Positions 1 to 9,944 of a stretch of 64,000 nt of DNA are shown one piece after another. The stretch covers positions 1,364,001 to 1,428,000 of the forward strand of contig JAALGY010000019.1 in the NCBI GenBank assembly GCA_032358165.1, given 5' to 3'. The stretch comes from Diplosphaera chodatii (taxonomy: Eukaryota; Chlorophyta; Trebouxiophyceae; Prasiolales; Stichococcaceae). Positions within the stretch are counted from its first letter, which is position 1. The number at the start of each line of letters is the position of its first letter. The position numbers were made by a program, and so were the translations under genes. Under the pieces are notes generated by a model that saw nothing but the letters and a program-made list of their open reading frames with translations, did no database searches and was not told the origin of the DNA.

Positions 1-31
1 CAAGTCCGGGCCATTGTTTCATACCCCACAG

Positions 32-475
32 GCGCGGGCACGCAAGGTAGACCTGCGTGTGAGCAGCATCTCCCCTGGCATCGTCGAGACCGAGTTCTAT
101 CAGGCCAGCAGGGCGGGCGATGCCGAGGGCGCGCAGAAGTTCTACTCTCAGGCCAACTACTTGCAGGTGCCTGTCGCGCATCGCCTCAGTTGTTGTCGTC
201 TTGATCGAAGTGCTTTGGGTCTTGCAGTCAGCATGCTGCAAGTTTGACGGTCTCCTCCCTGCAGGCAGCGGACATTGCGCAGGCGGTTGTGTGGCTGTTG
301 TCAGCGCCGGATCACATGGAGGTGAGCGTCCTGGTGGCCTGCTTGCACGGGCACAAGCATGCTAATGGGCATGATGAGCAAGGTCCACACAGTGTCTGCA
401 GGATGCTAGAAATGAAGTTCTCGCTGCCTGCAGGTTAACGACATTCTGATTCGGCCAACTCAGCAAGTCAAATAA
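32..475 (+). CDS. DHRS11-like short-chain dehydrogenase/reductase, 3' part
   Basis: This is the C-terminal part of a classical SDR NAD(P)H-dependent oxidoreductase; the Rossmann fold and catalytic YxxxK lie to the left of the window. Three exons are visible: 32-166, 265-321 and 434-475. They join in phase 0 at CAG/GT and TGCAG junctions. The joined protein has the SDR segment SSISPGIVETEFY, where the ISPG turn follows the active site. An ADIAQAVVWLLSAP helix follows, and the end ILIRPTQQVK* closely resembles the RPTEQV ending of animal DHRS11. The substrate cannot be told from this portion. The exon probably begins at 32, after a CCACAG acceptor. SDR assignment is firm; DHRS11 subfamily is likely. 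Confidence 0.85.
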
Positions 476-984
476 TGCAAGCGGCTTTAAAATTCAGTTG
501 AAGTCACCCAGCCGTTGCAGATTTGGCAGCCGTTGCAGCATTAGCAGAGCTTGGGTTCAACAGCACGCCGCAATCTCGACAGCACACTACATATGTCATT
601 GTCATTGGCGGTGCTCGTTTGGGACGCATAAGGAATGAATGTTATACAACACAGTGCTGTGTAAGCATACACTGACCGTGCAGATAGTGCAGCACACATA
701 TATCATGATGGTGATGGACGCACAGGCAGTTGTTATATGACAAGGCAGCACCGTGACGTACCAACGTGACAATGAGGTGCGGGCTAAACCGAATACAAGC
801 TGCTCTCAGCTGGGTTGCCATATATTACTGTTGTGTCCTGCCTGGCAGTTGCAGGAAGCAGCCGCAAGCCAGCACCCAGTTAGCATCGAGGTGTAGCTGA
901 CGCTCGCAGACGCTAGCTCTGGAGTCCATGGCTCGCTACTGCGCCAGCAGCAGCAGATTATGCCCTGTGGTCCGTGTGTCAGCG
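476..984. other. Intergenic region between converging 3' ends
   Basis: The SDR gene (+) and the FHA-domain gene (-) converge here. Apart from the TGTAA signal at 660-664 I see only untranslated, comparatively AT-rich sequence and no credible exon. Confidence 0.6.
660..664 (+). other. TGTAA polyadenylation signal
   Basis: TGTAA lies about 185 bases after the SDR stop codon. TGTAA is the usual chlorophyte poly(A) signal. Confidence 0.5.
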
Positions 985-3331
985 TCACAGTCCCAGGCCC
1001 ACGGCGCCTCTGGTCCCGCGACGCACGCCCTCCAGAAAGTTGCGCTCCAGGTCCCCCTCCAGCCGCTCCTGCTGATCCCCTGCAGCATCAGACACCCCAA
1101 GCATTCGGTCAGGTTGCCGTCAGTGTGCCGCCACCGCGGCGCTGGCAGCTGCATGCACTGCATGCTGAGAAATAGCGCTGCACAGGTGTGAGATGAGCAG
1201 ACAGCGTTCAGCTGCGCACTCTGCGGGACATGGCGGTCGAACAGTTGGCCGTCTGTCGGCATTGTGGATGGTCCCACAGGGCCGGTGTGCTTCACGCCCT
1301 GCAATCGGCAGGACCACACGTGCCATGCCCAGCGGTTGCGCTCGTGGCAGACCCCACGCTGCAGGCATGCTGCACTCCAGCTGCGGTACAGCGCAAGGAG
1401 TCGAGGCCAGGCAGCTGGCCACTTGGCATCTGTTGTCAGCGGGGAAACACACCATGAGGCGCTGGAATTTGTCCTTGTCAGCGCCAGAGGTGAACTCGGC
1501 GGTGTCCCAGCGGTTGTGGCCTGCCACGGTGCCCTGGACTGGTGCCTCGGCCTGTCACAGAGCAGTTTTATGTTGTAATCATCTTCCCGGCAGACTCACT
1601 TGCCACATGCAGCCACAGTACATCACCTCCTCGTTGCTAGCTGTGTATGAACTATGCAGCTGTGGTGGCATGCACCACCCGATGACGCCCACCTTCTTCG
1701 ACCCCCAGAGCAGCTTCTTCTTCTGCTCCACGGCAAAGCCCGAGCCTCCCGCCGGCACGCCCATCATTGCGCGCACTGCAGCAATGAGCTCAATGAAGTG
1801 TCGGCAGCCGAATGCTCACAGAATCATCGAGAGACGTGCCGCGCCGCACTTGCCCAACGTTGATGGGAAGGCAAGCTGCGGTGTGACGCAGCTAGCGTCC
1901 CCTACGTAGCATGGATCTGTAGCGTAGTCACGTTGGCATACTGGTGCCAGCGGGCTCACCGATGTCAATGGGGTTGCCAGCTGGTGCTGGGGCGGGAGCA
2001 GGCGCCAGTGGGTCTTTGAAAGCAGCCTGGCGCTCGCGCTGCTTCTGGGCTGTGCTGGACTCATCTCGTTCCCGCTTGCGATGCCTGCAAACACTCCAAA
2101 GCGTTGTGGATCGACACAACGGCACATGCTGGCAGCAGGAAGTGTGCACATCTTGGAGCCGGCCTGCTCTTGGCGATGCAAACTCGAGCGGTGGCCACTG
2201 CTGGACGGTCACCTGGCTGGGCTGCGGCTGCGGCTGCGGCTGGGACGGCGGCGCCTGCGGCCGGCAGCAGGGGACGCTGATCGCCGGCTCCGCTGCTCTC
2301 TGCTGGTGCCCTGCGGCCTGCTCGGCAAGGGCGATGGGCGATGTGGGACCGGCGCCCCGTGCCTGTGGCGGACATGGCCGGCCGGGCCGCGGCGATCGCG
2401 GGGTCCACCCCCCGCATGCCTGCTGTCTGCTGGACTGCGCCGGGCCCTGTCGCCATGCTGCTGCCGGCCGCCGTGCCGCGCCTCTGCCCGCTCACTGCTG
2501 CGGCTGCGGGGCCTGCGGCTGCGGGCCCCTTGGCGGTCTGGGCCGTGCTTGCCGGGAGCATCCTGAGCCTCGCGCTCATTCTGCCGCTGGTCTGCAGCGT
2601 CGCCCCTGCCTGTACCCTGCCTCTCGCTGCCGTCGCTGTGCACTGGACCAGGTCCAGTGGCCGCGCCATTTGCAGCAAGGCTGTCCCGCTCAGGATCAAC
2701 TGTGGCATTTGACGTATGATCTGCATTTCGAGGAAGTCGAAGGCATGTACATGCCAATGTACATGCCAGAGCACGTACACAAACAAGCTTTTGTATCACA
2801 GACAAAAGGTCGACTTCACGCTGCTGCACACTGATAGTGACCCACAGGAGGCTCACCTGGAGTGGCCAGCATGTATTCTGTTGGGCATGCGGCACAGATG
2901 ATCCTGTCTCCGCTCATCACCCTGGCCTTGCCATGCTGTTCTAAGCGTTCGCCGTTCAGGAAGGTGCCTGCGGTAACAGCCACGGCACCACCCTTACAAG
3001 GAGACTGGATGGTCGCATGCACGAATGCTCTGTGGCGACCACTGGCCTTCTTCTACAGGGCATGCTGCACACCGTGCGCGCTGCCGAGGTCCACAAGGTA
3101 CAGATCGCCCGACGCGTCGTAAGCCAGGCATGCGTGCACGCGGCTTGCAGACTTGTGGGCGACGCATATGTCGACCGCCTGGCCGTTGCGGCCCAGCAGG
3201 TGTGCTGCCTTGCGCAACAGCCACTTCTCGGCTGCGCTCTCGCTGTTGCCAACTGGCACTGTCACCAGATCGAGCCTACTCTTGCTGCTATATGGTGGAT
3301 CGACCGCCCACTTGGGGATGTGGTCACCCAT
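985..3331 (-). CDS. FHA-domain nuclear protein with RS-rich middle and C-terminal SMAP-type domain
   Basis: Likely a nuclear phosphopeptide-binding protein. Exons on the minus strand: 3073-3331, 2857-2967, 2213-2720, 1960-2084, about 1689-1775, 1453-1520, 1184-1298 and 985-1079, giving roughly 455 aa. Residues about 10-125 form an FHA domain, with HLLGRNG, the SRVHA core and DLGSAHGTFLNGERL. Exon 3 encodes a long Arg/Ser/Pro-rich stretch ending in RSRSRSPAR, as in splicing factors. The C-terminus has KKKLLWGSKK, then NRWDTAEFTSG with DKFQRLMGVK, then LEGDLERNFLEGVRRGTRGAVGLGL*. These match the small-acidic-protein (SMAP) domain and its usual ending. Most junctions keep phase exactly. The exon 5/6 junction only keeps frame with a GC donor at 1688, so it needs cDNA. 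It shares a divergent intergenic region with TIM14. The FHA and SMAP calls are strong; the specific role is inferred. Confidence 0.8.
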
Positions 3332-3992
3332 GGGCTGGGACGCGCTGCTTCAAGCCAACCTATGCTGCATTTGGCTGCACTCCATTTTGTTGTCACCCCT
3401 AAAGTCTGTAACACCGCGCTTGATGCGCGTCAGGAATAGCTGCGTGCTTCGGCAGTGCACCGCAATCTTTGCATGACGACCTGAACCGAGTCCTGAGATG
3501 ACTTGGCAACATCTGTTGGAAGCAGCAGCTTCCAGCTGGTCAGCAGCTCAGCACCAGTGCTGCCACCGCAACGCGAGGTGCACAGGCACTATGTTGCATA
3601 CCACAACCTGCGCATCCATGCAGTCTCGACAACACCCTCATAGCATCACTTACTGCTGCTGAGCAAGCTGTACGTTTGCCGTGTTGGGGGAAATCTGCCG
3701 CGGTTGCCATTTGCATCGTTACACAAGCGTTGTTACATCCGGGCGATATTGCCGTGCTGTGTGGTGTTTGACCGCAGCTCTCTCTGGTGTGTGGCATTGG
3801 GCACCAGTGCGCGGCTTTTGGGGTCCCAAGCACCCACCTCCTTGAAGGTGCTAGAAGTCTGGAGCAGTGCAGCTCCTGCAAAAGCCCGCAGACTGGCCGC
3901 AATCCAGGCCAGATTTGGACCTGACGTGCAGAGAGGGGATTTGTTTCAGCTGTGTTGTTCTGACGGTGCAGCGGCACCTGCAGCAGCGCAGC
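3332..3992. promoter_or_regulatory. Divergent intergenic region between FHA gene and TIM14
   Basis: About 660 bases separate the two start codons. It should hold both promoters and 5' UTRs. I see no TATA box or coding exon that I would defend. Confidence 0.4.
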
Positions 3993-4831
3993 ATGGTGAG
4001 TTGCCGGCATCTATGTTGGCAGCATGGGTGACACACGTGACATGTGCAGTGCTTGCTGACTGAGGTTGCGCCCATTGGTGTCCCAAGAGCTGGTGTTGGG
4101 CCGTGCCAGCAATATGATATCATCCGCCAGCCACCTGTGCCTGCCTTGGAGGTACCAAGTCAAGAACCTCATGCACTTACATGGTACTGACATGTGCTTT
4201 GTACACACCACAGACGACGCCTCTGCTCGCGGGGCTGGGCGTTGCAGCAGCGGCATATGGTGGTAGGGCAGCAATGCAGGCGTGGCAGGCGTTCAAAGTG
4301 GCGCCGCCCCGGTTGCGGCAGTTCTACAAGGTATGCCCTGAGGAGCCTGCCAATGCCACAGGCTAGACGCATCTCCACCTGCTGAGCTCCAGAAGTAACG
4401 CATGAAGCTTTGCCAGAGGGACGGAGACAAAGGTGGTCGGCGTGGTGCAGGGCGGGTTCCAATCTGAGATGACGCGGCGGGAGGCAGCACAGATCCTGGG
4501 TGTTCGGGAATCCGCAGCTGAGGTCAGCGGTATGGTCAGCGTATCATCAACGAACACAAGATCATTGGCGGCCAGCGCTGCTGCTCCATCTGCTGCTGTC
4601 TATAGGACCATGCTTCAATGTGGCATCACACAGAACCCCGCCACCAGCACCCAATATCAGCACCCCAAGATGGTTGCTTGCTGGCTGCAGGAGCGCGTCA
4701 AGGATGCACACAGGCGGCTGATGGTGGCCAACCACCCAGATGCCGGCGGCAGCAGCTTCATTGCGGCAAAGGTCAACGAGGCCAAAGACATGCTGCTCGG
4801 AAAGTCGCGACGAGCTGGGTCAGCAATCTAA
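3993..4831 (+). CDS. TIM14: Mitochondrial import motor J-protein TIM14 (PAM18)
   Basis: This is the inner-membrane J-protein of the presequence translocase-associated motor; it stimulates mtHsp70 (HSPA9-type) ATPase during import. Exons: 3993-3995 (only the ATG), 4214-4330, 4451-4522 and 4691-4831, all phase 0, giving 110 aa, the normal family size. The N-terminus TTPLLAGLGVAAAAYGG is the membrane span. It is followed by GRAAMQAWQAFK, the plant-type hallmark GGFQSEMTRREAAQILGVR, then DAHRRLMVANHPDAGG with the catalytic HPD and INEAKDMLLGK-like helix. The start is chosen because ATG is followed at once by GTGAGT, and joining it to exon 2 gives MTTPLLAGL, as in plant TIM14. An intron directly after the start codon is unusual. 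The assignment is very secure. Confidence 0.95.
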
Positions 4832-5284
4832 ATGCGAGCTGCGGCAGGCGCAGCGGCCAGTGCCAGCAGTCGCATGTCCAGGTCGTTGTCGATTGGTGCG
4901 CTGACCGCACATAGCTGGCAGCTAGCATGAAGGGAGTGCTGAAGCGCAAGCATAGCTGTCAGGTGAACGTGCCTAGATGGGCGGCTATGTGCTAGCGCGA
5001 CCAGTGAGGCTAGATTGACCAGGGTTTCAGAGCAGCAGTGCAGTCTTGAGTTTGACAGCAATAAGTTCTGCAACCGAACAGCAGAGCAGCTGCAGGCTAG
5101 ACTTCATGTCCAGCCAAAGGCTGACCAGATGTTATTGTAGGCACTTGTTTGTGGGCATTCCCTGGTCTCCAAACTTGAGCCGGTGCTGCTTTAAGTGTTC
5201 AAAACAATCTCAGTATCCCATGCATTGGAAGTAGTCCTGATGGCAATGTACTATGTCCCAAACCAACACAAAAGGGCCTTCGGA
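4832..5284. other. Intergenic region, converging 3' UTRs
   Basis: TIM14 (+) and the deaminase gene (-) end towards each other here. I find no exon, repeat or RNA gene. Confidence 0.6.
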
Positions 5285-7492
5285 TCAGACGCCCAAAATC
5301 TGCTGTTCTAAATGCGCTTGTGCTTCAGCTGGCAAAAACGTGTGATGTGCAGCTGACGCCGCCAGGTTTAGAAGCTGGGCATCTGTGAGCCCGAAGCTAG
5401 CTGCTGCAATTGCATACTCCTCCGACAGGCTGGTATCGAACACACTGCTGTCATCTGCATTCAAACATAATAGAGCGTCTTACTGTGTGCAGCTTTTAAG
5501 GTGCTCAAATTCATACACTTGCCGTGAGTCCTACCTGTGCATAGAATTACTGGGTGCCCTGCAATACAGACACTCACGCAGAATCAGCAGACGTAATGTC
5601 TAATGGAAGAAAACGTGCAGTGTCTTCTCATGTGGTCAATCACCTGTGCTATGGAGCTTGCGGAAGTGGTGCGCGTCGTAGCCTGTGACGCTCTCTGCTG
5701 GCCAGAATCCGCATCTCAGCATCATAAAGCCAGTCATGGGTCATGCAGTTGGGAAGTGGCGCACGGCAGTTGCGACACCTTAAGTGCATGCGTACCTGTG
5801 AGCACGTTGCTGCTAAGACACAGCTCCACAGGAATGCCTGCGCACATGTACGGCGTGTGACCACGCTGAGGTTGTATGCAGGCACCTAAGAATTGAGTTG
5901 TGTTCAGGTAAGAGTGCAGGTCGACCTGAGTGCTGAAATGCTGCAGACAGCTGGTCATCGAGGCAGCACATGTGGCCAAGGCGCTCCGGCCGCCACGCCA
6001 GCATTGCCGCAGTCTCGCCAGGGTTGTATACCTGGAGGCAGCATGCAGCTTGCCGTCCAGGAAGTGGGACCCAACAGCACGATGTGCCTAGTACCTATTG
6101 TTTGACGCTTGTCATGTGTTGGCAGATGATATCCTTGCAATCCAGAGATGCATACAGTCGCAGCTGCGTGTGCAGTGGTACCCAGGCCGTCGGCCACACG
6201 CTCGCAAGGGTAGACAAACCTCAGCAGCGTGCAGGGTGACAGCAAGGCCGCAGGCTCGTGCCCTGTCCAGTGCCGGCAGCCACTGGCTCCATTCCCCAAG
6301 CTCGGGATTGCCTGCGCAATGCACCATCACACCGCAGTGCATCACTGTGGTGCTCTTTTCTGTTGTAGGACGTGCAGTGTATGACTTCAGGCGCTGCTGC
6401 AATGTGTGAATTGAGGTCGCCTTGCTTTGAGCTGCACCTGACAGGTCGATTCCCACCACGCCTCTGGATTGCAGCCCTGCTGCCAGCTCCACGGTTTCCA
6501 GCGCAGCCTCGCCACCTTCACGTCTGCAAATCTTGCATTACTAAGTTTACTGCATCGTACCTCACTCGGCATGCATACCAAACATGGCGCAGGAATCGGG
6601 AGCCCAGCTGCACTTGCATGGCGCGCACCTGTCGATGCTGAGCAGCAGGCGGCAATCACAGCTGCAAGTTGTCTGGGCAGCAGCGATGCCCTCAAGCACT
6701 GCTTCTATATAAGAGCGCTTTGTCATGCTGTGTTCTGGCCTCGCCTGGCAAAGCAAAACTGAAGTTGGGTCCGTGCCACCATATGCATATATGCTCAAGC
6801 CATTTGCACGAAAGCATCAGGTCAGCCAGCCATCTGTACTGTCATCATGCATCTGAAACGCACCTTTGGTGTCGTTCTGAGCTCTAGATATACCACATTG
6901 TCTGCCGCAAAGTCCTCAATGACCTACAGCAGAAGCGTGACCTATGCTAGTACCCATGCTCGTGCACACGCAGTACCCTGTGAGGGATGTCGGCAAACAC
7001 TGTGCAATCAATACCAGCCCTCGATCATTCATTGCCCGCTCACCTCCTGTGCAATGCGTGTGATGGTCTTGTGATCAGTGGTCAGCTGATGTATCAGAGC
7101 AAACAGGTTGAAGCATTCCGCCAGTGTCTTGTCGCCTGTATGCCATGCCGCAAACCTGTCACATCTCTGTCTTGGAGCCAACAGCGCAAGAGCATGTCGC
7201 TTGATGTGGCACTCGCCGGTGCAGATGCATGCGCGCCCTTGGAGATGAGCCGCAAAGCCGTGGCATCCGCGCCTCTCAGCTGTGCCAGTTCTCTGCACAT
7301 GCGTTGAGCACATCATACCAGCCGGTATGTGTCATTGACATGCTGCAGACGAATTCGAGACCCATGCAGAGGCAGCCTCCCGCACCTCAGGGTACTGGCG
7401 CGTACGCTGCCGTTCAAATGCGCATGCAGCTCAATCTTTTTCAGGCTTCTGCAGTAGGTCAGCTGTTGTTCGCTGATGCGCGGACGGACCAT
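5285..7492 (-). CDS. MAPDA: N6-methyl-AMP deaminase (MAPDA/ADAL), adenosine deaminase superfamily
   Basis: Predicted cytosolic zinc enzyme that deaminates N6-methyl-AMP to IMP, removing the modified nucleotide released by turnover of m6A RNA. Twelve exons: 7386-7492, 7156-7292, 7044-7135, 6864-6923, 6629-6744, 6438-6523, 6220-6311, 5926-6031, 5796-5837, 5644-5694, 5535-5558 (24 bases) and 5285-5454. They keep phase throughout and give 360 aa; human ADAL is 355. Motifs in order: KIELHAHLNGS (zinc ligands HxH), LAECFNLFALIHQLT, EDFAADNVVYLELRTTPK, GVVGIDLSGNP, AVTLHAAE (zinc His and catalytic Glu), ERLGHMCCL, IPVELCLSSNV and HPVILCTDDSSVF (zinc/catalytic Asp pair). All metal and catalytic residues are present. 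The start at 7492 is the ATG nearest the conserved block; an in-frame ATG or near-cognate codon further up cannot be excluded. The LRTTPK signature separates it from true adenosine deaminase. Confidence 0.93.
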
Positions 7493-8320
7493 GGGTGGTG
7501 ACAAGGGTACACAGGCGATGTTGCTGAAAGGAGTGTTGATCAAGTGTGCATCCTCAGGATGTGGACGCAGGCTATGGTGAGTCGATCCAAGTGGTGAACT
7601 CAAGCGATCTGACTTAGAGAAAGAGTAGGCTCATGCAGCAGGGTCGCAAGCACAGTACGCACACCGTTTTCTGTGACGAAGGAGGCTCTGCAGGCTGGCG
7701 ATGTCTTGCACTATTAATACTGATGTGCATTTCGAGCATTCCAAGAACTGCTTCCTGGTCTCGGAGCGAAGCTGCAACACACGCAGGACAGCTGCAGTTT
7801 TGTCTTGCGGATTGCAGTTATCCACGAACGCCTTTAGCCGCTGCAGCGGCGCTAGCCGGAGGACAGCACTCGACGTGGAGATCAGGGTGTCGACCACCGT
7901 CGACCATATCAGCCTCGGGTGCCATTTCAGCCAGCACAACACCTTTATGCTGTTCCTCAGGATTGATCTGGTTTATTTTCAGAAGATTAGGGAGTATGAG
8001 CCTGCAACGTCGTTTTGGTGGCTGCGATGCTGCATATGCATGCATGCTGTTGCATGTGTGTGATTGGTCGACCTGCACCCGTCGACCTGCACGCCTTATC
8101 ACATACTCGAATGGCTTTCCCTCAACCAACTGCACAGAAAATCAGGCAGAATATTATTGCATCCCGGGCACTTGCCTCTGCAAGCGGATGTGCCAACTGC
8201 ACTGCACATGCATGTGCATGCATCGCGACGTGGTCTCTGGGTGCTGCGCAGCAACAAGCATAACCTCCTGATGGCGAACGTGAGTGCTCTGGCATAGGAA
8301 GGCGTATCAAGCACGGCGTC
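7493..8320. other. Intergenic region with a weak minus-strand coding candidate
   Basis: Between the deaminase start and the next + strand gene. On the minus strand, 7631 to about 7965 is open for some 110 codons ending in a normal stop. Its composition is more protein-like than its surroundings, with segments such as RLAPLQRLKAFVDNCN and LRSETRKQFLECSKC. A short stretch near 8090-8150 reads LVEGKPFEYVIRRAG between good splice signals. I could not join the two in frame and recognise neither, so I do not call a gene. Confidence 0.3.
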
Positions 8321-9237
8321 ATGAACCTGGGGCGGCTGGCAGTGCGCGTGGGCCCATCACTGCGGGCGGCGCGTATTGGGCCATCGGTGCGGGGCGTGAC
8401 AACTGATGCAGTGCCCAGAGCTGCGACCGCCGACACCGCGCCCAAGGCAGCGTCAGCAGCAAACGGCGATCACAATGAGCTTGGTCGAGTGGAGAAGCGT
8501 GTGAATGAGGTACGGAGCTAAGGGCGCAGGTTACAGGGTACAGCATGAAGCCAAACAGCCTGCTGCCCAGCCAAACTCTTATACCTTTAGGCTAATCGCA
8601 CGACTGCGTACCACATCGCGATGCTCTGACCGCTCGAGACTGAAAGTGATGACTGACCCTTCCTGCAGGTTGCAGCCGTCGTCAGAAGCAATGCCACCTG
8701 GAATCTTGGTGATGCTCCAGCATGCCAACTGTTCAGCTCGCGGTGGTTGCCACCTGACACACATGAGTTTGACAGTAACCCATCACATCACTGGTGACTG
8801 CTGTCTACTGTGACCCGCATCTGCTGACAATATGTTATGCAACTGCAGTCCTGGGTGTGACCTACGTGATTGCTTTCGTGACACTGAGCGGCGTGATCAA
8901 TGCCCAGGTGCGAGGAGGATCTGTGGTCACCAGCTGCTGCATGCCATTGCCATAAACGTGCTAGATGTTCTGCTAAAGAATGTATGAAAATGGAAAGACA
9001 CACATCCTCAACCTATGTGAACCCCGTTGCGCAGGCGTGGGACATCAAGACGCAGCTCAAGGCAGAGATCCGTCAGGACCTCCTGGACTCGGAGATGCGC
9101 CTCAAGTGCGCACAATTTGCGCCGTTGGCGAGACAGCGTGTATGCAATCGACATGGACATGATCGTCTTCATCATAGGTGACACGTGCTCTACACCTGGT
9201 GCGCAGGGACGAGATCCGTGCCATGCGGCAGCGCTGA
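8321..9237 (+). CDS. Unknown small mitochondrial membrane protein, 150 aa
   Basis: I do not recognise this protein. Exons 8321-8509, 8669-8708, 8849-8907, 9035-9139 and 9178-9237 join with exact phase to 150 aa plus stop. Residues 1-30 (MNLGRLAVRVGPSLRAARIG and on) are Arg-rich, without acidic residues, and look like a mitochondrial presequence. Residues about 55-75 are polar and coiled-coil-like (ELGRVEKRVNEVAAVVRS). One hydrophobic span follows (LVLGVTYVIAFVTLSGVI), then a charged helix (KTQLKAEIRQDLLDSEMRLK) and a basic tail (RRDEIRAMRQR*). A single-span inner-membrane protein facing the matrix with a coiled coil is the likely form. The gene model is good; the function is unknown. Confidence 0.7.
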
Positions 9238-9944
9238 CATTAAGGTGCGCCAGCAGTGGATAGGCGTGCACTCATCTATTCACGGTGCTCTGCTGGTTCT
9301 CACCCATTTTGTGCTGGGTGGCGTGAGGCCATGTATTGCTGCGGCTGCTGCAGGCAAGGCTTGATGAAGTAGGACGTGGAGTATTCACTCGTCAGCAGGG
9401 TGGACACCACACTTCAGGCGCCTTGCATAGGGAAAGAGTATGCATGTGGCGGCATAAAGGAACACCATCTGCTGACGGGTGCCACTGGGCGGCACATGAG
9501 CTCTAGCCAACACATGTGCGTGTATCTTGAGCAGCAATTCAGATTGATGAACCTCTGTTGGCCATTAGTCGAGGTGCATGGCCATGAATGCCAGTCAGAG
9601 AAACGGGTCATGAGTCGCCCACAACCTGACTACCTGAGCACCCTTCCTCCTTTGACCTAGTGCTAGGTTCGATGGTCTGACCGCCACTTTCAGCAGCTGT
9701 GGACTCTGACTTGACCGGTGCAGGCCGGTGCAGCCTCAGCGCTATCTGTGTCCACTTGCTTTGAAGACCGTTCACGTTGCACAGCTGACGTTCAGGAGTC
9801 AGAGTGCAAAGCTGGAACTGTCACCAGATCGCAGTGCATGACTCACCCTCTGAAGCGGTCATCTTTGCGGTGATCAAGCACTTTGCCCTCTGTGTGTGAC
9901 ATCATATCAGGCGGCATGGCTCCCTGGCCAGCGTAGTACCGGCT
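9238..9944. other. Intergenic region, 3' UTR and upstream region of the SGR2-like gene
   Basis: Holds the 3' end of the 150-aa protein gene and the promoter of the next gene. A 94-codon open stretch at 9376-9660 has no splice or codon support and I do not call it. Confidence 0.5.

Noticed and set aside
1944..2834. 296-codon + strand open frame
   Set aside because: It is the complement of the RS-rich exon of the FHA gene; Cys/Gly-rich with no splice or domain support.
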